The notes below the pieces were generated by a model. The model was given only the letters and a program-made list of their open reading frames with translations, was not told the DNA's origin and did not search any database. From Bacteriovoracaceae bacterium (GTDB lineage: Bacteria; Bdellovibrionota; UBA1018), in NCBI GenBank assembly GCA_947447665.1, contig CANFJX010000004.1, positions 105,843-169,842 on the forward strand: a DNA stretch of 64,000 nt, written 5' to 3'. Below, piece after piece: positions 36,549 to 43,466 of the stretch (position 1 is its first letter; each line of letters starts with the position of its first letter). Made by a program: the position numbers and the translations under genes.

Positions 36549-37152
36549 AATCAACATGAAATTCTAACATCGAGCCCCACCGCAGGGTACCTCTATGCCC
36601 ACTCATCAGAGGCCCCACCCCAGCAGGAGTCCCGGTAAATAGCAGATCGCCCTCGCACAAAATAAAACACTCTCGAGCATACTGAAGAAAGACCTCAGGC
36701 GAAGAACGCATCTCACTCCCTCTGCCAGACTGCCTCACTATCCCATCGATCAAAAATTCGAATTTTTCATTCAGATAACCTGGGAACTGATCGAGAGGGA
36801 TCCATGGGCCGACGATGGCTGACCCAGGAAAAACCTTGCTTACTTCCCACGGATGCCCCTTCTTTTTTAGATCCGCCTGTAAATCTCGCAAGGTCAAATC
36901 GAGTCCCAAAGTAACTGCATCGGGAACGCCTAGATGATTGAGACGCAGAACAATCTCGCACTCATAGTGAACCGATCCTCTCCCTTGAGGAAGCGAGATC
37001 GCGACTCGCTGTCCGCTCCACTCAACCCCGGACGCCTGAACCGCTGCACTCGGAGGCTTAATAAAGAGCACCGGGCGCTCAGGCACTGCATCCCCCAGTT
37101 CTTTGGCATGTTCGAGGTAGTTCTTACCAATGCAAATGATTTTATCCATCAT
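36541..37152 (-). CDS. Fumarylacetoacetate hydrolase family protein
   Basis: This 203-residue single-domain enzyme begins KIICIGKNYLEHAKELGD, the typical start of YcgM/FAHD1-type acylpyruvases. It contains HYECEIVLRLNH (metal-binding E-x-E block), SKVFPGSAIVGPWIPL and LLFTGTPAGVGPL. It would hydrolyse an acylpyruvate or decarboxylate oxaloacetate. The substrate cannot be assigned. It lies alone between the convergent ribD and the secreted RBR-like gene. Confidence 0.88.
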   Translation of the reverse strand: MMDKIICIGKNYLEHAKELGDAVPERPVLFIKPPSAAVQASGVEWSGQRVAISLPQGRGSVHYECEIVLRLNHLGVPDAVTLGLDLTLRDLQADLKKKGHPWEVSKVFPGSAIVGPWIPLDQFPGYLNEKFEFLIDGIVRQSGRGSEMRSSPEVFLQYARECFILCEGDLLFTGTPAGVGPLMSGHRGTLRWGSMLEFHVDFN

Positions 37153-37194
37153 GCCTCTAGGCTTAACATAAACAAGTTCATCAGCAATACCTAC

Positions 37195-38646
37195 CTACTG
37201 GATGCATCGAACCGATCTGCCGCTCATTGGGATGGAGTCATTGAAGTAACCGTCATTACCACCGAAATAAACGGCAGTGGCCCCACGACGAGCCATCGAG
37301 GAGGACCAAAACCATCGATTATACATATCCGGCAGGAGGTTCTGCCGATAACCTACCAGATCTTCGTTTTCGGGATCCCTCGCACCCATCGCTCGAGTCA
37401 AAGCCAAATAATCCTCCCGCGTAGGCAATCTCGCCCCGATGCCGGCGCAAAAAGCCATAGCATCTCGCTGACTCATACGCTGAGTAGCAACACCACTCCA
37501 GAGCGAGCCTGCGGCTTCGTAGCTATTTCCCAGCGCCCGAAATCCCTCACTCAACTCATGAAATCTTGGATGATCCTCTAACACAGGGAAAATTTCAGGA
37601 GCTCGACTAAAAAGAGAAGGCCCGAGGGGATCCAACATGGCAAGCACGGTACCCCCGAGAGCTCGGACGTTGCCTTCGACTCGGCCAGCCTGAAGCGGTT
37701 TCCCCGCTTCACGTAAATACAACGCCTCGTTTTGGAGTAACCAGATTTTTTTCTTAGGTGCGATCTCCGCATCCGTATTGACCGCTTCAACCCATACCTC
37801 GGTCGGCTGGCCCGCTGGCATTGGCCACATCATTCGGTCCTCATCCCTCAGAAATCTTTCTAAACCTACCAAAAGTGCGCTTTTTTCTTCCGGCTCGATT
37901 TCCTCGCTCAGGATAGAACCTAGCTTTTTTCGGGCAATCAACCAGTGATATCGCTTTATGTACGGCCATTGTACACTGCCACCAAACGAGTCAAACTCGT
38001 CAATCCGTGTCTCCCAAAAACCTCCATGCTGCAGCCTCACGTGGGCGTGCGCAGCTTGGCTCTGATCTCTTCCAAAACTCTGCAAGCAGAGCATACAAAA
38101 ATCATTCTTACAGTCATGATGACGACAAGTTACAGCATTACATCCTTCGTGATCGAGAAACGGAGTTTTGCAAGCAGAGCAAGAGAGAGAAAACGCTTCT
38201 TCAACTCCCCTTCTCAAACGCTCAATGTGATCCGTGCTCCTTTGGCGCGACTCAACTCGGGTTTCGGGCTGCACAGCCAAGGAAAGCCTATGATCTACTG
38301 CTGTCAACTCAGCAACACTCAGTAGACTACGGATCGACTCAAAGGGGTGATATTGTCTACACTGATTGGCTTTTCCGTATCGAGCCAAATCCGTGTGCGA
38401 ACAAAGAAGACCATTGATCTTAAGATTCGGAAATTCACTTGGATTTTCAAGCGTCGAACGGAGTACTCCTTTCACACAGCGAGCACAGGTAGAATGTCCA
38501 TCAGCACATGCGAGACTCGAGCTCTCAACAGTGCCCTCCTCACAAACGATACAAGGTGGCCTCGCAAATACAATACTCGGAGCCAACCAATGAACCGCGA
38601 ATGCGATTAAAATTAAATTTTTTCTAATGAACTGAATTAGGATCAT
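37195..38646 (-). CDS. Secreted RBR-like (RING + Rcat) protein with C-type-lectin/FGE-like C-terminal domain
   Basis: This is a 483-residue protein with a signal peptide (residues 1-28, ending SIVFA). Residues 32-96 form a RING-like cluster: C32-x2-C35, C47, H51, C54-x2-C57, C82, C96. Residues 156-187 read C156-x2-C159-x9-C169-x4-C174-x4-C179-x4-C184-x2-C187, exactly the spacing of the Rcat (RING2) domain of RBR ubiquitin ligases such as parkin, where the cysteine corresponding to C169 is catalytic (EGCNAVTC here). The His two residues on is Ala. Histidines at 200, 202 and 207 could complete the last zinc site. No IBR domain lies between. Residues 385-483 (ARLPTREDYLAL, WFWSSS, SVRCI) resemble DUF1566/FGE-type lectin folds. 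The ATG at 38646 is chosen since it starts directly at the signal peptide. The role is unknown; a secreted effector is a plausible inference. Confidence 0.75.
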   Translation of the reverse strand: MILIQFIRKNLILIAFAVHWLAPSIVFARPPCIVCEEGTVESSSLACADGHSTCARCVKGVLRSTLENPSEFPNLKINGLLCSHTDLARYGKANQCRQYHPFESIRSLLSVAELTAVDHRLSLAVQPETRVESRQRSTDHIERLRRGVEEAFSLSCSACKTPFLDHEGCNAVTCRHHDCKNDFCMLCLQSFGRDQSQAAHAHVRLQHGGFWETRIDEFDSFGGSVQWPYIKRYHWLIARKKLGSILSEEIEPEEKSALLVGLERFLRDEDRMMWPMPAGQPTEVWVEAVNTDAEIAPKKKIWLLQNEALYLREAGKPLQAGRVEGNVRALGGTVLAMLDPLGPSLFSRAPEIFPVLEDHPRFHELSEGFRALGNSYEAAGSLWSGVATQRMSQRDAMAFCAGIGARLPTREDYLALTRAMGARDPENEDLVGYRQNLLPDMYNRWFWSSSMARRGATAVYFGGNDGYFNDSIPMSGRSVRCIQ

Positions 38647-38921
38647 CTTACCAAGGGTATTTGCAAAAATAGAACCGCTAGCAAACACGCGTTAAGTGTC
38701 TGTTTTTATTTATAATTTTAATTAAATTAAATTAAATTTGACTCTTTGCAGCGTTCATCTTTATTTCAAATGTAAAAAAAATAGACACGAAACAGATTTA
38801 CTTAAAAAACGAATAATTTCGTGCAAATTATTACTAATTGATATAACGCTGAACTAAGAGAACAGGGGGCTGTCTCTTAAAAGTCAGTTTCGACTGGCGG
38901 GACAAATTTTGGGGGAATCAA
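38647..38921. other. AT-rich divergent intergenic region between the RBR-like gene and the kinase gene
   Basis: This 275-bp region is far richer in A and T than its surroundings and must contain both divergent promoters. It holds a run with 5-bp period (ATTAA repeats, 38718-38739) and a perfect inverted repeat AATAATTT/AAATTATT (38812-38819 and 38825-38832). A short hairpin with TTCG loop lies at 38882-38897 just before the GGGGG ribosome-binding site of the kinase gene. I could not fix -35/-10 elements with confidence. Confidence 0.5.
38812..38832. promoter_or_regulatory. Perfect 8-bp inverted repeat, candidate operator
   Basis: AATAATTT (38812-38819), 5-bp spacer CGTGC and AAATTATT (38825-38832) form a symmetrical site in the divergent promoter region. 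Size and spacing fit a dimeric regulator. Chance pairing in AT-rich DNA cannot be excluded. Confidence 0.4.
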
Positions 38922-40229
38922 GTGCTTAAGCGTGGACTTGCGCGATTGAGCCAATTTCAAAAATGGGCGATCATCATCGCGAGTGCGATGACTTTGTCCG
39001 CTGCCTTGAGCACTTTTGAATTTCATTATTTAGAAAGCAAACTCTACGACTTGAGGGCGTCTAGCTTTGTTGAGCTTTCAAATCGGCTTAAGCCTATTGA
39101 CGATAACACATACAAACACCGGCTTCGTGCTGATGTTCTTGACCCATCTCCCCGCCAGACACTCATCAAAGAAGCTCCCCAGTGGATTAATATTCTTATA
39201 ACTGTAATCATTAACATAAGCGTCTTAAGTTGCGTAATGAACTTCTCTCCAGTCATTGGGGTACTTACAACTCTCACCTTAACGCTTGGATTAGTTATCT
39301 TCTGTCATGTCGCATTCCAAGGATACGGCATCTGGATTAAGGAAAGCCTCCCGCTCCTCGGAATTTTTATCAGCTACTACCTCGCGGTTCCATACCGACT
39401 CATAAGCGAATACAAAGCTCGCTGGGAACTCCAACGCGAAAACGAACTCCTTACGCAAGTCGAAGAGATGAAGACCCATTTCATTTCGCTCATTACCCAC
39501 GACTTAAAAACACCTGTAGCTAGGATTCAGGGATTAGCTGAAATCGCCCTCCGCCTCGCACGGCGACGACAGGACTCAACAGAACTTGCAACACTCGAAC
39601 ACCTCTTAGAAGCCACTGAGGAGCTCGATCACTTTATCAACCGAATCTTGGAACTCAATCAAGTCGAATCCAATCACCTTCAAATCAGATACGAACCACG
39701 GGACATCAATCGAGTCATTGAGAGAACTCTAGAGCGATTTCGGGAACTATCCAAAGCCAAGGAAATAGAAATTACGACCGATCTCGCCCCCCTTTTTGCC
39801 GTCAAAATCGACTCTGAGCTCATCTATAAGGTCTTAAGTAACATCTTAGATAATGCATTGAAGTATTCCCCCGCCAAATCAACGATTCGATTGGAATCCG
39901 GAGAGGAAAAAAATTGGATATTTATCAGGGTCTCAGATCAAGGAATCGGAATGACCCCGGAAGAACAGAGTCAGCTGTTTACTCGATTTTTCAGAGCAAA
40001 AAACGATATAACGACCTCAATTCGAGGCACCGGCCTCGGGCTCTATCTCTCTAAATTTTTTATCGAAGCTCATCGAGGATGCCTTCACGTACAGAGCGAA
40101 ATCAACTGCGGAAGCAAGTTTACCATCTACCTTCCCATCGACGAAACCCGCCTGGGCCATCACGCACGGAAAAAAGCAGAATGGAGCAGAATCCCCTTCC
40201 GCTCTCTCAAGGAGAATCCCTATGTTTAA
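38922..40229 (+). CDS. Membrane sensor histidine kinase with shortened CHASE2-like sensor region
   Basis: This 435-residue kinase begins at GTG 38922 behind GGGGG. A first transmembrane helix (about 15-31) is followed by FEFHYLESKLYDLRAS, which resembles the start of CHASE2 domains. Only about 45 further residues precede three more helices (88-160), so the extracytoplasmic sensor is far shorter than a full CHASE2 (about 300). The HisKA domain has the phospho-acceptor in SLITHDLKTP (His193), and the ATPase domain has NILDNALKYSP, DQGIGM and GTGLGLYLSKF. It overlaps the response regulator gene by 8 bp and is surely its partner. Confidence 0.9.
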   Translation: MLKRGLARLSQFQKWAIIIASAMTLSAALSTFEFHYLESKLYDLRASSFVELSNRLKPIDDNTYKHRLRADVLDPSPRQTLIKEAPQWINILITVIINISVLSCVMNFSPVIGVLTTLTLTLGLVIFCHVAFQGYGIWIKESLPLLGIFISYYLAVPYRLISEYKARWELQRENELLTQVEEMKTHFISLITHDLKTPVARIQGLAEIALRLARRRQDSTELATLEHLLEATEELDHFINRILELNQVESNHLQIRYEPRDINRVIERTLERFRELSKAKEIEITTDLAPLFAVKIDSELIYKVLSNILDNALKYSPAKSTIRLESGEEKNWIFIRVSDQGIGMTPEEQSQLFTRFFRAKNDITTSIRGTGLGLYLSKFFIEAHRGCLHVQSEINCGSKFTIYLPIDETRLGHHARKKAEWSRIPFRSLKENPYV

Positions 40230-41679
40230 AGTACTCGTTGCAGACGACGACTTCGATCTTCGCGCATCGATCGCTTCGGCTTTTGCCGACCGGAACTACC
40301 GTGTGGATCACGCTAGCGATGGAGAAGAGTGCATTAACCGGGTTCGAGGGGGTCGCTATGACCTAGTTCTTCTCGACGTCAACATGCCTCGTCTCTCTGG
40401 ACTTGAAGCCCTAAAGGAAATCAAGACCCACGATCCATCCGTCACCGTAATCATGCTGACGGCGTTCTCCAATGTTCGTGATGCGGTCCGAGCCACGCGC
40501 GAAGGAGCATACAACTACCTAGAAAAGCCGATCAAAGCTGACAGCCTCGTATACCTCGTGGAGCAAGCGATCCGGGCAAAAAACATGGTTCAAAGTCTTT
40601 CCTTGGCAGCCCCAGTGTTTCGCCTTCCCAGTGGAACCGACTTCATCGGGCAGAGCCAAGAAATGAAGAAAATCTTTAGCGTTATCGACAAACTTTCCCA
40701 AGTCGATACAGCCGTTCTCATCCGTGGAGAAAGTGGCACTGGCAAGGAGCTCGTCGCTCAGGCTTTGCACTACAATAGCCCTAGAAAAAATCACCGCTTT
40801 GTTACCGTAAACTGTTCAGCTATACCCGAGACTCTCATCGAAAGCGAACTCTTCGGTCATGAAAAGGGCGCGTTCACGGGCGCCGACTCCCGAAAAATTG
40901 GAAAATTTCAATACGCTGACGGTGGCACGCTTTTCTTGGATGAAGTGGGTGACATCTCTCCATCGATGCAAGTTAAGCTGCTTCGAGTCCTACAAGAAAA
41001 AACATTTTCCCCAGTAGGCTCCAACCGAGAAATTGAGGTGAGCTTACGCATTGTCGCCGCCACACACCGCAATCTCGAGGAAATGATTAAAAAAGGTCAG
41101 TTTCGAGAAGATCTATTTTATCGGCTCAACGTGCTCCCGATTCAACTCCCCTCTCTTCGAGAACGGAAAAATGATATTGAGGCTCTCACTTCCTATTTCA
41201 TTGAAAAATTCAACCGCCGGCACAAAAAGAAGATTGGAAACATATCGCCAATAGCCATGAATCTTCTCAGAGCCCATCACTGGCCAGGAAACATCCGTGA
41301 GCTTGAGAACGTCATTGAACACGCCTTCGTTATCGAAACCACTCAAGCAATCACGCCAGAAAGTTTGCCAGCGAGCATTCAAAATACAGCGATCTCCATC
41401 CTGAAACTCGGAATCCTTCCCAGTCTGGCACCCGCACCATTGCTACCCGTCTCTCATTCCAGGCCTGGACTCACCTTTGACGAGGAGAATCTTAATCTCG
41501 TGCCGCAGCGATTAGACTTTCAGGTCAACAAGGAGGAGTTTGAACGGCGATTTCTCATTCGAGCCCTACAACAATTCAAGGGCCGAATTAACCAAACCGC
41601 CCTTCAAGCCAACATCCCCAAAAAAACCCTCCTGAGAAAACTCGAAAAATACGGGATCAACGCTCGCGACTACTCCTAA
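40222..41679 (+). CDS. NtrC-family sigma-54-dependent response regulator
   Basis: This 485-residue transcription activator has a receiver domain with acceptor Asp52 (LLDVNMP), an AAA+ domain with Walker A GESGTGKE (about 169-176) and the sigma-54-contacting loop GAFTGA (216-221), and a Fis-type HTH at the C-terminus (INQTALQANIPKKTLLRKL). It would activate sigma-54 promoters after phosphorylation by the upstream kinase. Targets are unknown. The ribosome-binding site AAGGAG is inside the kinase gene. The genes on either side, the RBR-like gene and the helical protein, are natural candidates. Confidence 0.94.
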   Translation: MFKVLVADDDFDLRASIASAFADRNYRVDHASDGEECINRVRGGRYDLVLLDVNMPRLSGLEALKEIKTHDPSVTVIMLTAFSNVRDAVRATREGAYNYLEKPIKADSLVYLVEQAIRAKNMVQSLSLAAPVFRLPSGTDFIGQSQEMKKIFSVIDKLSQVDTAVLIRGESGTGKELVAQALHYNSPRKNHRFVTVNCSAIPETLIESELFGHEKGAFTGADSRKIGKFQYADGGTLFLDEVGDISPSMQVKLLRVLQEKTFSPVGSNREIEVSLRIVAATHRNLEEMIKKGQFREDLFYRLNVLPIQLPSLRERKNDIEALTSYFIEKFNRRHKKKIGNISPIAMNLLRAHHWPGNIRELENVIEHAFVIETTQAITPESLPASIQNTAISILKLGILPSLAPAPLLPVSHSRPGLTFDEENLNLVPQRLDFQVNKEEFERRFLIRALQQFKGRINQTALQANIPKKTLLRKLEKYGINARDYS

Positions 41680-41722
41680 AGGCCCAGGAGTTGCACAGTT
41701 AAAAGAAAAGGGGAGTGATTTG

Positions 41723-42319
41723 ATGTCGCGCAAAAAGAATGATCTTTTTTGTGTTCACGGTCCCGATAACGCCGAGCACGAAATCCGCAAGGCTTACCAC
41801 GAGGTCATTAAAACGTCGGTCGTCTACTCTTGGATTGCCCGCTCTATTCAGGCAGTGAACCCAAAGGAGATGACTGAGACCTATCATCACTCATATCAAT
41901 GCTTTGCCGCAAAAAATCGACTTGCAGCTGAACGCTGGGCAAGAACGGCAAAGCACCTCGCTCAAGCCTTTCAGCATGAAGCGAAAATAGCCTACATTGA
42001 AGAAAACGTTGAACTACTCCCTTATCTAGAAGGAGCCCATGATGAGGAATATGGACTTCATGAAAGATCAGACACTACGGCAGATCTTTTAAACTCGGTC
42101 GCCACCCACATCCCACCCGGACTTAAAGAAATGCCTGAGAACATGCAACGCTACTTAGCTCGTGCCCGATATCATTTAAAAAAACTAGAAAACATCGAAG
42201 AGAAACATGAACTCTTACGGGCTGAGCGAATTCAAGTTGCCCACGAGTATGGCAGAGCACTCGAATGTATGGCCCTCGGGTATGAGGCCGAATTCAAAAC
42301 AAAGCCCAAGGCAGCCTAA
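41723..42319 (+). CDS. Hypothetical helical cytoplasmic protein downstream of the response regulator
   Basis: This 198-residue protein has no signal peptide and no membrane segment. It looks mainly alpha-helical, with many Ala, Glu, His and Lys residues, two cysteines early (FCVHG and QCFAAKN) and a third near the end. The sequence WARTAKHLAQAFQHEAK suggests amphipathic helices. I do not recognise a family. The ATG at 41723 is chosen because GGGGAG lies 7 bp upstream. It starts 43 bp after the response regulator and may be cotranscribed. Confidence 0.65.
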   Translation: MSRKKNDLFCVHGPDNAEHEIRKAYHEVIKTSVVYSWIARSIQAVNPKEMTETYHHSYQCFAAKNRLAAERWARTAKHLAQAFQHEAKIAYIEENVELLPYLEGAHDEEYGLHERSDTTADLLNSVATHIPPGLKEMPENMQRYLARARYHLKKLENIEEKHELLRAERIQVAHEYGRALECMALGYEAEFKTKPKAA

Positions 42320-42352
42320 GAGGCTTGGCGCTTCAACTTCGACTCAAGAGAC

Positions 42353-42388
42353 AAAAAAAAAGGTGGCCCCATTGCTGGAGCCACCTTT
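42353..42388 (-). terminator. Rho-independent terminator of rplM-rpsI
   Basis: A 9-bp stem (AAAGGTGGC at 42359-42367 with GCCACCTTT at 42380-42388) with a 12-nt loop is followed on the minus strand by a T-run formed from the A tract at 42353-42361. It lies 22 bp after the rpsI stop codon. Confidence 0.85.
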
Positions 42389-42410
42389 GAAATCAAAAGA
42401 ATCGTTAAAA

Positions 42411-42809
42411 TTAACGTTTCGAGTATTGGTAACGGCGACGTGCACCTGCCAGGCCGTACTTTTTACGCTCAACTTCGCGTGAATCGCGAGTAAGGTGGCC
42501 AGCCTTTTTCAGAACAGCTCTGAATGCTGGATCCACTTCGAGAAGCGCTCGAGCAATCCCGTGCTTCACAGCACCTGCCTGACCCGAAAGACCACCGCCA
42601 TGAACATTGATTGCAATGTCAAATCGGCCAGCGGTCGAGGTCAGTTCTAGAGGCTGCATGATCACCATTCGAGAAGTTGGACGAGGAAAATATTCTTCGA
42701 ATGAGCGGTCGTTGACCCGGATTACACCTTCATCTCCGGTTCTGGCGCGAAGGTAAACACGAGCAATCGCGTTTTTTCGCTTTCCCACTCGGTGTAACTG
42801 TTTTTCCAT
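42411..42809 (-). CDS. rpsI: 30S ribosomal protein S9
   Basis: This is a 132-residue S9 protein. It contains [33 protein letters not shown] and the C-terminal basic tail [11 protein letters not shown] that reaches the P-site tRNA. It follows rplM after 15 bp, the universal L13-S9 pairing, and is closed by a terminator. Confidence 0.98.
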   Translation of the reverse strand: MEKQLHRVGKRKNAIARVYLRARTGDEGVIRVNDRSFEEYFPRPTSRMVIMQPLELTSTAGRFDIAINVHGGGLSGQAGAVKHGIARALLEVDPAFRAVLKKAGHLTRDSREVERKKYGLAGARRRYQYSKR

Positions 42810-42824
42810 TTAAAATCTCTCCTT

Positions 42825-43337
42825 TTACGAAACTTTTTTCTTGGGTCGAGAAACAACCGTGTTCCGAGCAGCCCCGGCAGGTAACTGCTGAGGACACTGG
42901 GCTTGGTGTAAATGCTCGCTGCCAGCGAAAATCTTCAATTTTTTCATCTGATGACGAGCCATACTGGATTTATTGGTCATTCCCCAAATCGCTTGTCTAA
43001 GAATTTCTTCTGGGTGCTGAGCCAACATCTGCTTGGCTGTCTTGGTCTTAAGACCCCCGACGTATCCCGAGTGATCACGATAAAGTTTATCGTTCCACTT
43101 GTTACGGGTGAAAACCACCTGATCTGCATTCACCACGACGACGAAATCACCTGTATCGGCGTGTTTCGTGTAGGTAGGCTTATGCTTACCCGTAAGAACT
43201 CGGGCCAAAACCGTAGCGAGACGACCCACCACTTGATCTTTTGCATCAACTACATACCACTTTGGAGCATTTGGGCCATGGGGCTCGAAAAAGTGGGGAC
43301 CATACTGCTTTGCCTGATAAGACTTTTGCTGAAACAT
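42825..43337 (-). CDS. rplM: 50S ribosomal protein L13
   Basis: This 170-residue L13 protein has WYVVDAKDQVVGRLATVLAR, LTGKHKPTYTKHADTGDFV and MKKLKIFAGSEHLHQAQ. It is longer than E. coli L13 (142), with about 13 extra N-terminal residues and a basic C-terminal tail (RPKKKVS). It is the first gene of the L13-S9 operon. Confidence 0.97.
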   Translation of the reverse strand: MFQQKSYQAKQYGPHFFEPHGPNAPKWYVVDAKDQVVGRLATVLARVLTGKHKPTYTKHADTGDFVVVVNADQVVFTRNKWNDKLYRDHSGYVGGLKTKTAKQMLAQHPEEILRQAIWGMTNKSSMARHQMKKLKIFAGSEHLHQAQCPQQLPAGAARNTVVSRPKKKVS

Positions 43338-43466
43338 AGGACAGAGGAATTACAGGAGCCCAGGGTTGAAGTCAATCAATTTCTGGGGCACATTTTGTAT
43401 AAATCTGCCTCAACTCGGTAAAAAATTCGTTCGCGTCGCAAGCTCCCCCCTTCTTGAGCCCTTGCC

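Noticed and set aside
38007..38417. Plus-strand frame of 136 codons opposite the RBR-like gene
   Set aside because: It is a shadow of the minus-strand gene, whose cysteine pattern and signal peptide show which strand is coding.
38882..38897. Short TTCG-loop hairpin before the kinase gene as a regulatory RNA
   Set aside because: The stem is only six pairs with one wobble, which is too weak to report as its own feature.
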